Shown: piece by piece, positions 1-10,350 of the stretch | How positions within the stretch are numbered: position 1 is the stretch's first letter | Layout of the letters: every line of letters begins with the position of its first letter | NCBI RefSeq assembly: GCF_051020985.1 | Contig: NC_135000.1 | Location: 24,024,784-24,088,783 of the forward strand | Length of the DNA stretch: 64,000 bases | Reading direction: 5' to 3' | Source: Nomia melanderi | Taxonomy: Eukaryota > Arthropoda > Insecta > Hymenoptera > Halictidae | Notes under the pieces: model-generated | Told to the model about the DNA's origin: nothing | Databases searched by the model: none | What the model saw: the letters and a program-made list of their open reading frames with translations, nothing else | Translations under genes and position numbers: made by a program

Positions 1-2716
1 CAAGTCGAGGATCGGTGTTCCACGCTTTTACGATCCCGGGCTACACGCGTTCCCTTTACCAGAATCGCGCCGGGACGATCGCGCCGCGGCTTAATCGACG
101 AATCCGGCGCGCGCTGGTCGATAGCGGATCTTGTCGCGAACGCGGGACGCATTGTTCCTCGCGCGTTTCTGCGCGGTTCGTTCGATTGGAAGTTCGCGGG
201 AAGATAACGAACAGCTTAGAGTTCGTTCCAGAATTTCTGCACATCGTTACTAGGTCATAACTGCTGGGACTTGCTCGCGAGGCGCAAACGGAGCGAAGAT
301 AATCCAGGATGAAATGAGATATTTCACGCGTGGCGGTTATTAAGATATCCCCTCGACGTGCCGGCGATGTCTGCTGAAAAGTGATCAAAATCGTTCGAAC
401 GGGAATCAACATTGATCGCCGAACTGGCGATCGCTTGGCGCGCTCGTTGGAACGCACGGGTCGCAATTCCTTCCCTTCGCAGAAAGTAAACGAACTCTGA
501 AACGTCGATTTCCATCGGCGCGAAAGTCCGACCGACACGGCGTCGATATACGTATGTGGGGTTCTTTGAGCGTCGGACGTTGATAATAAAATTCTGCGAG
601 AGCAACGGAATCGTCGGTGCACCGACGAAAGAGGAATAGGTGCAACCTTCAAAGAGGACTCACCGCCTTGATGCTGGAATCCACCGCATCGCTGCATCTT
701 CCCGGCTCCGCCACTCTCTTAACTCACTTTCTCTCTTGCTCAGGGCCGCCGGTAAGAGAGGTAGTCGATCGTTCTAGCGATACACGCGTTGCCCGGGCCC
801 TCGTGGAACCGCGTGTATTGCGCGCGATCGCGCCGCGTTCGGTTTCGTTTGTCCGGCCATTTCGTTAATGGAGCCGTTTCTCGGAATAAGAAGTGCCCGG
901 CCGGTTTCTTCCTTTTTGCGCGGCCCGTCACTGGGGCCCATCGGCCGGCACCCACACCTCCCCGCTCGCCTGCTGCCTTCTCCCGATTTCTGCATCGAAT
1001 CCTGCCACCTGGCTTTGGTGCGCCGCGCAGTGTCACGGATCGCCAATCTAGCTGGATAAAATTCGAAACAAGCAATTCTTGTATATTTAGCAATCAACGT
1101 GTTTAGAAATACATCAGATATGAAGGAACCTGTATGTATATGAATAAGAATTTTATCGTTATTACGATTACCATACTTCAAAAAACAGATTCACGAAACG
1201 GTCGACTTTAGGCAAGCACGGATAAATCTTTGTAAAATTACTTGACGAATGCGTTTTCGTATGTTCTGAACCTTTCCCAGTAACTTCCCATAAAAATTAA
1301 GCGGTTCTATGATAGTCACAAAAATGACTTTCGTCCAGCAAGATTGACAATCCGCGACATTGCGCCACGATACGATTCTAGGAACGGTCGATATCGTTAT
1401 GACGTCCGATGATGCTTGAATTTCATTTGTTTTCGAGACACTTTTACGCTGGAACCCCGAGAATTCGATTTTACTCGGTCCGAACCGTCCACGATCTCCT
1501 TGGCATTTATTTCGATCAACCTCGATTATTCGCTGGAAGAGAAAGAAATCTTGTTTTCCTTACAAGTCTAAACATTCCCTAAAGGATAACCGCATGTAAC
1601 AAAGAGATAGCAACTATTGTGGATGATTCGTCGATTGCATTCTGTTCACGAAGAAAAATAAGACCGCGCGTCTGTACATGGCTTACCGGTTCTACTCGTT
1701 GTAACCGGGAATATACGAGCGCATCGCGGCAATCCTAATCCTCCGCATTCTAGTATCTCGAAACCCACTTTCGCGAGGAAGTCGGACTCCTCATCGATTT
1801 GCGAGCACGCGTTCCGCGCGTACGGTCCCGCGGTCGCAAATTAAATCGGTATCGACGGAAAGTACAGCAACCCGGGTCGCCGCAAAAAGATACCCGCGAG
1901 GCGTCTCGAGAATAAAAGCCGGCCTTTATCTCGGCGAAGTTCATCGAAGCGAAGATTGTAGTTTATGCGAGGACGTGCGGCGCCGAAGAATATCGTGGAA
2001 TTAGCGTTTTTAGATAGAACAATTTCCTGCCCGTATAAAATTCGTTTCTCGATGCCGGGGCCCCGGCCAAACGCGGCCGCACTTTATCGTCGACTGAAAT
2101 ACGCTCGCGGACACGCGTTCGATCGCGTTCCCACCGCAGTCCCCGATCTTCGGGTCGAAATATCCTCAGATTCGCTTCTTATCTGTCGGCGGCATAAATT
2201 CCGGTTGCATGCGAGCCTCCATTCACGGGGCGCTTTACATACCCGTAACATTCGACTTATCTACTTGTCCTGGATCGTCCGGGACGACCGAGCAGTAAGA
2301 CCGCTCGTTTTTCGAGGGTCCACTCGTCCCGCCCCGCAAGTGGTCTCCGATAGTCCCGGGGGCGGAAAACTCGATTCCGTCTTATCTCGATCGCGAAGGA
2401 AAAACGTTTTCGCGAAAAGGCTCGCGGACGAAGCTGCCGCGTTGACCCCTTCGGCCGGCCCTCGCTTCTAATCGGATACTAATAGGTCCTAGGGGACGCA
2501 GCGGCCGCACGGCGAATTTCTCCGCACGATTCTCGTTCACGTCCAATTACTGCGTACAAATATATACGACTGCGGAGAATCTCGGTTTTCCCCTTTACAC
2601 GATACTCCTACACCCGGGCCGGCCGTCCGACCGCCCTTCGTTCCGCTACGTAGGCAAACTGCCCACGGCCCTCGATCTTCGCGCGCCGCACGTAGAAAGA
2701 AAATTAGGATACGAAC
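1..2716. other. non-coding DNA, CpG-dense with an AT-rich interval
   Basis: No gene is recognised here. Positions 1-1060 and 1740-2716 are GC-rich and CpG-dense; 1060-1740 is AT-richer. Long frames occur on both strands, such as the minus frame at 56-697 and the ATG-started plus frame at 1965-2471. They are rich in Arg, Ser and Pro, show no domain, and overlap other open frames, as expected where stop codons are rare. A 12-bp perfect palindrome (CCGGGGCCCCGG) lies at 2055-2066. Nothing else stands out. Confidence 0.6.
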
Positions 2717-2733
2717 GTCGGTCGGTCGGTCGG
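2717..2733. repeat. (GTCG)4 microsatellite
   Basis: Four uninterrupted GTCG units plus one extra base lie in CpG-rich DNA. This short simple repeat has no coding context. Confidence 0.85.
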
Positions 2734-5301
2734 CCTCCGTGCGGCCTGGCTACGGGCTAGACAGCTAGACGATCGCGCGAACGTCCCACAGCGAGTGTTT
2801 GAATTAACCTTGGGTGTAATAGAGCCGTCGTTCCTGAGGTTCTGTGGCGCGACTCCGTTCGGCATCTCGCGATACGATCGTGGAGCGGGGATTTCGGAAG
2901 CTGGAATTGGACAAAGGGGCGGCCAACGGACGACGAGTCCTTAAAATACCGATACTTCGGGGAAACGAAGCGTCGCCGTGAGGGGAATACGAGAGTAAGA
3001 GGGAAATTGGACGTAATCTGGTCAAACGCACGCGTCGTTCCGGAAGAAACGCAGTCGCGGAAATTCTGCGATCCTAATCAAAGATCCGGCGTCGTTTCTG
3101 CAGTCTCTAACGGAGATTCTTATAGGGATTAACGTCCGCGTCGGTTACTCTCTTTTCGAACAGAACGAACGCGTTTGGATTGCATTGCACGATTTTTTAG
3201 GAATACGCGATATTTATTCAGGGGAACGGGTATGCCGAGCTTTTTTTAATACCCGATGGAACAATCCGGATAGTAACGATTTTACGCGGAAAAATATGTT
3301 GAGAATGAAACTTTTTTCCATGGAGATTGATTTCCAATAATACACAAACGCGTTAGCAAAATTCTGTTCGTCGACACAGGCGTACTGCCGATGCTCGAAT
3401 ACAATTTGCTCGGCAATGAAATTAGTTACGGGGAATAATTTTTCTATATGCGCCGTTCGTAGTTTATTGTCAAATAGAATCACTGTTGCTTGGGTCACCT
3501 GGTACGAGGCATATAAACCGGAATTTAATTAATAACCATGTCCGCTAGGCAGCTAGTAATTTGCGTCGGCTATTTTCTAGTCACTTACGGTTCGTTACTT
3601 GTTAAAAATCGTCCCTGATATAATTATAAATTTTTCCATGAAACCGCAGGAAAAGGTTGCTCCGTTCTACCAGAAATTTCTCGATGAATTGTAACGTCAT
3701 TTTCGTGGCACGGGCAACTGAATTATTATAACAAAAAGAGAACGATTAAAAGTTTAAAGGTAGACTGTATTTTTTCTTCGATCGATGGCCACAATCTACT
3801 CTGAAAGTTTCAAACACTATTTTTAATTATCTCGCGGGTATGTTTAAGTTTAATCGATACACCGTGTTGACTATAAAAATCTTCATAGTTTAAGAAGCTC
3901 CGTGAGAAGAAAAATCAGCGCGTACCGTGGAAGAGAATCAAGAATGCAAGAAGAAAAGGGAACGACGCTCCACGTGAATGGTAGACGAAGGGAACAGGTA
4001 GAGCCGGTGTAACAAGGGTGGGGGAGAGAAACTGACCGTGGACCGAATCGATTGGAAATAAGCCGATTGCTACCTGCACGGAGGTCCGCGTGCAAATCCG
4101 GCTTGTCCGTTCTGACACGCGGGATTCGTAAAAAAGGAACGCGAGAAACACGAAAAACCGTCACTTTCTTTCGCTTTCCAAAACACCGACACGGTCTTCG
4201 GCGCGGCGGACCCGAGACAGAACTGTCATTACCCATCGGCGAATCGACTTCTAGGAAACTTGGACTCGTGCAACAAGAAAGTTCCCCGAATTTTTGCTCC
4301 GAACGTGGTTAGGGACCGGATAATTACGAGAAATCATTTGGTACTCGCATCATTACATTCAATTTCTTTTCGAGACACGACCCTTTAACGACTTTAATAT
4401 GATAACGCTTCGGAAGTTCCGTAAGCTGCTCGTTATCCTAGCCATTCTGCGCGGTCCTTTTACATTTTCTTTGCGCAGCTGGCTACGCCGCGCCCGTTGC
4501 TGGGTCCACAAAAGAAACCGAGAAACATCTCGACCGCGCCAAATGTAGAAGATTTTTACGCGTCGATATGTTCACACCGTATAAGATCAATCAGACTGCC
4601 GCAAAAGGTGTACGCGAACGTTCGGCGGAGTCCCTTAAACCCCCCGATCAGCAGGCTCGAGCGCTGATAGCTGCCTTTTAGCGGTGTCCGCGCAGCGTTT
4701 TCCCAACTCTCTGAAATATATGAAAACATCGCGAAACGGCGCACAATGGTCTTAACGATACGCGAAAAGCCGGCTATGGTGTCCGCAGAAAACATTCCCG
4801 CCATTGTTCGGAATATACGATCACTTAGGGGTGTCCGTGCGACGCTGTCCTCGCTCGCCGCGCTCGTTATATCGGTCAGCGTGTATTTATTCGCGTCCGA
4901 GTCAAACGGCGAGCATACGCGGGCACGGTGTATCTCTATCGTTCGGGAATCCACGGTCGCGGGGCGGAGAGGTTCGAGAACGGGGAAAAAAGAGGAGGAG
5001 AAGGAGAAGAAAGAAAGCGACGATCGGGGAGAGCGTAACGAGACGGAACTTCGGACGTATCCATTTAATACTAAATTTGTATCGGCGTCCGCGGGGGGAG
5101 CCGGCATTATACAGGCTTCGGCTCGACCCGCTTCTCCCCTTCCCGGCAGAAACGAACGCGTCGAAACGCGGCTTGTGTTTCCATTATCCGCGCGCGAGTC
5201 GCCGACGCGGCGGAAAGTTCGCGGCGCGACAGCGGGGACGTATATACTTACGTGGGTACGTGACAGAAAAAAGGAAGGCGCGGAGAGAGAGATACGTTCC
5301 C
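2734..5301. other. non-coding DNA, mostly AT-rich in the middle
   Basis: Positions 2734-3180 are GC-rich, 3180-4460 are AT-rich, and 4460-5301 are again CpG-dense. On the minus strand, 3214-3498 is open for 94 codons with a fairly balanced composition. It has no ATG at its start, only a weak CAG just upstream that could be an acceptor, and its TGA overlaps an AATAAA. I cannot recognise it. A purine tract lies at 4979-5020. The overlapping frames at 4556-5327 are charged, low-complexity shadows. Confidence 0.5.
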
Positions 5302-5349
5302 TGAATTACAACGCCGACGAGAATTGACGTTAACGAGGATTTCCGTGCG
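5302..5349. repeat. 48-bp direct repeat, copy 1
   Basis: This block matches 6604-6651 at 43 of 48 positions in the same orientation, by hand alignment. The conserved core is TGACGTTAACGAG followed by ATTTCCGTGCG after one variable base. The flanks are much less similar, although both copies are followed within about 60 bp by GCCGATGC. It could be the conserved part of an old local duplication, a dispersed repeat or a duplicated regulatory element. Confidence 0.75.
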
Positions 5350-5448
5350 ACAAGTGCGCACTTATTTCAATGCGCGCGCGTAAAGCCGATGCAAAGGGAC
5401 GTTTTCGGTATCCGAGAAGACTTTATACGAGACGCGGCCTCGGTGCAC

Positions 5449-5449
5449 G

Positions 5450-5481
<32 letters not shown>

Positions 5482-5554
5482 CTGGTTGCTTGCTTGCCTG
5501 CTCGCTCGCTCGCTCGCTCGCTTGCTCGCTCGCTTGCATGCTCGCCTGCCTGCT
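5449..5554. repeat. compound tetranucleotide repeat (CCTG)n-(CTTG)n-(CTCG)n
   Basis: About eight CCTG-type units are followed by CTTG and then CTCG units, with a return to CCTG at the end. All units fit CYYG, so the array probably grew by slippage and then diverged by transitions. Translated, it gives meaningless Ala/Cys/Leu- or Ser/Glu/Arg-rich repeats and is not coding. Confidence 0.95.
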
Positions 5555-6603
5555 TTTCCTCCGCTCGTGAATTCGCCCGTCTCATTGTTCGATCGTAATA
5601 TTCGCCAGCACGCGGAACATTAATCCCTCCTGTCGCTGAATGGACCTTGATGCATCTCGGAAACGGGAGCAACTGTTTCTTTGTTCCCCTTTTGCTCGTT
5701 TTTCCTCTGTCGCGATTCTAACAAGTCAAATTGATGAAATAGAGGACAAGGAGCTCCCCATACCGTGATAGTCACTGCGATACTTTTCGAGAACTCTTCA
5801 GAAGAAAACGGTGAGATTGGTCTATGACTAATAAAACGTTCCATTGACGTTCCCAATTGAATATTATATGTTTCTCGTAACCAGTAGCACAATTCAAAGT
5901 GTGAAGATTCAATAGGAAAGAATAGGTTTATCCCGTAAAATGCAATGTCCTCGAGGATGGTTTAGCAATACCGAATCGCGATTAGGGAAGGCCCGTACAC
6001 GTATAAAACACGCATAAAACGGAGACCACTGTAGCAGTACGTAATACACGGGGCGGAAAAAAAGAAAGTCGTCAATCGAACATTTTGATGGCCCCCCTCA
6101 AACGTTTTCGATATCGTTAATGCCATAAATAGAGCTGTACGTATCCAAAAGGACGCGGCAATCGCCGGCTATTACCCTTCCCCTTTATGCAGAAAAATTC
6201 CTTAAATATAAAGTGTTCGAACGAGCCTCAATTTGCATCGAAGATAAAAGCCGATTAGCTTAGGGCCTCCGACCGGTGCCGGCGCGAGAGGGCCGAAGAG
6301 AGACAGAGCGGCGGGACGCGAGTAGACTAATACGATAACTGGAAGGCGCGCGGAGATAGCGTAAGAAAGGTATGTAAATGGCGTGGAATGTTTTGTCCCC
6401 CCTTCCTTCCGTCCCGTTCCGTTGGTCGCGGTTTCGTTGTCCGTGCCACGCAAAACGATAGCGGGGGACGAGAATGCGTACGTCGGGAGAAACCGGGACG
6501 CGAAGATCGAAGGGGCCGCGGGGGGACGTGCGGCCCGGGGGTTCGGTGGGGGGAGAAGGACGAGGATGAGGACAAGAAGAAGAAGCTGAAGCCGGGAGCG
6601 GTT
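5555..6603. other. non-coding DNA between the two 48-bp repeat copies
   Basis: This is mixed sequence. The first half is AT-moderate, and 6380-6600 is very G- and purine-rich, with GGGGG runs near 6520-6560. No gene, RNA or element is recognised. The frames crossing 6202-6863 on the minus strand are Arg/Pro/Ser-rich shadows of the purine-rich stretch. Confidence 0.55.
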
Positions 6604-6651
6604 TGAATTACGACAGCGACGAGAAGTGACGTTAACGAGTATTTCCGTGCG
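6604..6651. repeat. 48-bp direct repeat, copy 2
   Basis: Second copy of the block at 5302-5349, with five mismatches in 48 by hand alignment and start points 1302 bp apart. It follows a purine-rich stretch, as copy 1 follows AG-rich sequence, so the parent duplication may once have been longer. Confidence 0.75.
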
Positions 6652-7003
6652 CTTACGCGCCGCTCGCCGATGCTTACGATACATACGTAAGAGGCTCTCG
6701 CGAGCGTTCGCCGTGCCTCGGAATAAAAGTAACGCCGGGGCACTCTCGTCGAAAAGGCTCTCGTTACGTTTCGTGTCGCGCCTTGTTGCACCTGCGGAAA
6801 TGCACCAATCAGACCGGCGACGCCGGACAATGCACGGTCGTTATCCCGTCGCGGCGCCGCCACCTCGAACGGAATAGAAACGACAGATTTTATCGTTCCT
6901 CTCTGCTACTTGCGATTCACTGAAAGACACTTTCTCTCCGTCCTCACTCTCCTTCTTTCGTGCCCCCGCTTCTTTCTTCCTCCCGTCGTTCCTTCGCGAC
7001 CGT

Positions 7004-7015
7004 CCCCCCCCCCCC
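7004..7015. repeat. poly(C) run of 12
   Basis: Twelve consecutive C lie inside a pyrimidine-rich stretch (about 6940-7020). This is a homopolymer likely to be length-variable. Confidence 0.95.
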
Positions 7016-7340
7016 ATCCCGGTTGGCCTACTACGATCGGTCCTCTGGCCTCTGTGGGAAGAATTCCCTTTCGACGTCCTGGAACGCCGGAACCGGGCTC
7101 CTAACGTCGGGGATTTCATTCCACGACCGAATCGCTTTCCCGCGGTATCGGTAATTGAATTAGTTTTAATCGCGGCGGGTGTTTGTTCGGCCTTTTTGCC
7201 TCGATTAAAACCGTCCCATCGATTCGATTCGCCGGTGCGGTAGCCGACTGCGCCGGCAGGCGTACGGTGCACCGAAATGGCCGAAACCTGGTTAAAGCCT
7301 CGAAACATACTTCAATGGAACCAAAAGTCTGTGCCCGGGG

Positions 7341-7560
7341 TTTTTTTTTGGTACGCTGATTACGAATCTGAATGTATTATTTTTGAAAGAATTATTAATA
7401 GTTAATATTTATGAAATAATTATAAGAACTGAAGATATAGAATATAATACTATAGAAAAGTAGATGTTTTGTATATGAATATAATTAAAATATTACGATC
7501 AATTGGAAGAGAATTCATTATTGGAATCATTTAAATTTTCTGAAATGGCACCTAGTAGCA
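7341..7560. other. sharply bounded AT-rich island
   Basis: The sequence changes from GTGCCCGGGG to a run of nine T and then stays strongly AT-rich for about 220 bp, with very few CpG, before returning to CpG-rich DNA. No terminal repeat, target-site duplication or reading frame is evident. It could be a decayed insertion or simply an AT-rich spacer. Confidence 0.5.
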
Positions 7561-8540
7561 GTTAATTTTTACAAATACTCTAAGACAAAAGTGCAACCTA
7601 TAAGCCTGAATGCGCACGAGACCGTGAGAAACACGTCCGACGAAGAAGGTTCTCCTCGGATCGATGATCCACCTAGTTTCGCGATTAACAAATTGAGTTC
7701 CGCGACAACGAGACAGCAGACGCTTCCGGTAACGATTTCTAATAAGAATTAATAGCCTGCCCCTCCGCGTCGGGTGTTCCATGATTACTCGGCGTGGAGC
7801 GCTGAATCGGGTGTTTATCACGGCCGTTGAATTCAAAATCAATCTTCATTAACGAGACTTATAATTAGGGACAAGGCACACCTAACGATCTATGAAGCTG
7901 ATACGGCTGGCGGCGAGGGATCGCGGTAACGAGAGATCATTATTCTGCGGTAAATTGTTAATACGCGGTGAAAGTGAGGGGGGGTGGCGGGTGGCAGCGA
8001 TTTTTGGGGACTTGGTTTCCGGAATGTCGAAAATTCCGGTCCGCGCCTGTTAAACGCGGCCGTACAATGGTGTCGGTTATTGTTATCAATCGACCGTTAA
8101 ATTGCGCGACAAATGGATAATGACGTAATAGTTACATCGACCGTGTAATGGAACGTGCATTTGAGTATTTATTTACGGGATGCGAGATATTATCACCGGG
8201 ATCGAATAAAATTGCGGTTATAATTGCGAGACGATTGTAAGCGTGATCACAGTTACTATGATCGTTATCCATACGCAATTACGTTGCAGCCGCGATTCTC
8301 TCGATCGGAGTCGGCTTGATTTAGACTCGAGTTAATCGTAGGTGGACGGACAGACGAGGTGCGGGAGAAACGGCGGAAGGTCGGGGCAACGAGTGCTTCG
8401 ACGAATTATCAGAGGCGACCGAGAAAAACGCGTCTCTCCGTTCAGGCGTAGCAATTTTTTTACCCACTTAACTCGCACTCGATACTATCCCGGGAGACCG
8501 TTAAGCTGTTTTACGAGAGTCCACGTAATTCCTTCATCGC
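7561..8540. other. non-coding DNA with one CRE-like site
   Basis: No gene is recognised. A TGACGTAA at 8121-8128 fits the bZIP/CRE-type core, but a single 8-bp match is weak evidence of function. The minus frame at 7552-7842 opens without an ATG and is Arg-rich. Confidence 0.5.
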
Positions 8541-8625
8541 CTTCTTCTTCTTCTTCTTCTTCTTCTTCTTCTTCTTCTTCTTCTTCTTCTTCTTCTTCTA
8601 CTACTACTCCTCCTCCTTCTTCTTC
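8541..8625. repeat. (CTT)n compound trinucleotide repeat
   Basis: About 59 bp of uninterrupted CTT/TTC units (8541-8599) are followed by CTA units, then CTC units, then a few TTC. The plus-strand frame would give poly-Ser and the minus frame poly-Glu; neither has a gene context. The long pure core suggests a young, polymorphic locus. Confidence 0.97.
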
Positions 8626-8640
8626 CATCATTGACCAGCT

Positions 8641-8680
8641 CGCCGTGCAGCGCCGTGCCGCGCCGTGCCGGGCCGCGCCG
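8641..8680. repeat. 10-bp GC-rich tandem repeat, four units
   Basis: Four consecutive 10-bp units based on CGCCGTGCCG start at 8641, 8651, 8661 and 8671. The first and last units carry substitutions. It lies 15 bp after the trinucleotide array. Confidence 0.85.
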
Positions 8681-10117
8681 ATCCGAGCGGACCAACCGAC
8701 CGCTCTAATTGACCGCGACAAATAAATCATAATGAGGCGGCTTCTTTCTCATTACTAGCGAGCGTCACGCTTTTACGCAATCTTCATCACCATTCACCGT
8801 TCAGCGTTCGCCGGGTTCGAAAGTAAATTTCCTTCGGCCTGCCGACATAATCTGTTTATGACGCACCGGTAATTACGCGGTCTCCTTCGCTCAATTTTTT
8901 CCCGTTCTTTTTCCCGATCGTCTTGCCCGGATATAATGATTATTTCGTTGTAATTCATAACGCCTTTAATTAGACGCGACCTTTCGAGCACGTCACTCGT
9001 GCGACGACGTTACGATCGCGCGTCGTCCATCAGTCTCTGTCGCTTTCAATTATTCCGACCACCGACCGCTCGATAATTCCGTAATGGAACTCTTTGTCGC
9101 GTTTCTTACCGGGATTCAATCGACGGAGAGTCGCAGACGGTTCGACGTGAACTTGACGCTTAAGGTTGCGAAAGCTTTATCCGCCGTTATGACCGTTGGA
9201 TAAAATTCTTCTAATTCTTCCTAACGAAACGAAGCATCCAAGCAGCGTATACGGATTCGAATTTTTCCTGAAGATCAGACGATCGCATTCCCGAGGCGAA
9301 ATAAAAATCTCCCGTATCAAAGGTTCATCCAGAGGAGTCTATTTCGGAAGTCCCGCGTTCCGTGGCACCGCCTAATGCCTCGCGTAGGAGCGAAACGCCC
9401 ACGACCGCGGCCGCGCGGCCCGAGGCGAGCGCTGTAAAGCAAAGTATTTAAGTCTTCGCGTAGCCGACTGCCCGACCCCGCACGCCCGTACACCGATATC
9501 ATTTTGTTTCTGTCGAAGCTCCCACCCTCCCTCTTTATCTTAATCCCCATTTCCATCTCTCCGCCGCGCGGGCCCCCTCCGCGCCGCGAATATTCTCAGC
9601 GCCCTTCATCTCGGCGCGCACTTCTGAGCGCGCGGCTCCCTAATAAAGATCCATTTCTCAGTGTTACGACAGGCCGATAAGCAAGGCCACAATTTCAATT
9701 ACGGCGTTAAGCCCGGCGAGATCGTCGGACCGTAAAAACTGCGAGACTATAACCGAGATACTAAGCAAGTAAAAATCGACGATACGTCCCGCGGGCTTCC
9801 CTCCCGCCCCCTCCGAAGGTTTCGAGAGCTCGCTCGGTCCTCGTCTCACCAGCTGCGCCCGCCGCCTCGGCCGCTTTCCCCGCTCTCTTTTTCACCTGGC
9901 CGACGCGGTCTCGCCTCGTCTCGCTCCGTCGCACCGGCAGTGCCTCCCCTCTCGTCGCGGGAGGGGGCGCAGAGCCGAGGTTTGACTCGTTAATATATCA
10001 GATTATGCTGGAACAGCGAGTCTAATTTATACCACAGTAAACTGCAGGCTGCACCTCGGGCCTCTCCGCCGCCTGCCATTTTTAATACGTCCTTAAAGCG
10101 TCGCATCTCTTAAAAGA
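8681..10117. other. non-coding DNA
   Basis: No gene is recognised. 8700-9340 is moderately AT-rich and 9340-9960 is CpG-dense and pyrimidine-rich. The minus frame at 9664-9849 contains a hydrophobic run but starts at GTG with no clear splice site, so I do not call it. The sequence at 9985-10050 is distinctly less CpG-rich than its surroundings, with no identifiable function. Confidence 0.5.
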
Positions 10118-10350
10118 TTTCTCGACCCCCTTCCTCCCTTCGACCGCCGCTCCTCTCCTCGCGCCGCGGTACCTTCCCTTTCTTTCTCGTTCTCCCTCCG
10201 TCTGGCCGACACAATCCGAGCCTCCTGTTCTTTCCCCTCCACGAGTATCTCCCTTTTCCGTCCTCGTCGTTGCAACCATCTTCTTACTTTCTCCGGTCCT
10301 TTCCCTCTTTCTCCGCGCCTGCGAAATCTTTCCTTTTCTCACCTCCTCCC
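10118..10350. other. pyrimidine-rich tract on the plus strand
   Basis: About 230 bp are dominated by C and T, with runs such as CCCCCTTCCTCCCTTC and CTTCCCTTTCTTTCTC. Such tracts can form triplex DNA when mirror-symmetric, but no exact mirror repeat is visible. It suppresses stop codons and creates the long minus frame ending at 10284. Confidence 0.7.

Noticed and set aside
1965..2471. 168-codon ATG-started plus frame
   Set aside because: Very arginine-rich, no domain, in CpG-dense DNA where long open frames are expected.
3214..3498. 94-codon minus frame ending in TGA overlapping AATAAA
   Set aside because: Starts at GTG with only a weak acceptor-like CAG before it; AATAAA is common in such AT-rich DNA.
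4556..5327. Overlapping 166-193-codon frames on both strands
   Set aside because: Mutually overlapping, charged low-complexity products driven by a purine tract and CpG-rich sequence.
5367..5672. Repeated Ala-Ser-Glu-Arg and Ala-Gly-Arg-Gln translations
   Set aside because: Translation of the CYYG tetranucleotide array; no start, domain or gene context.
8485..8730. Poly-Glu / poly-Ser translations across the CTT repeat
   Set aside because: Product of a microsatellite; no gene structure around it.
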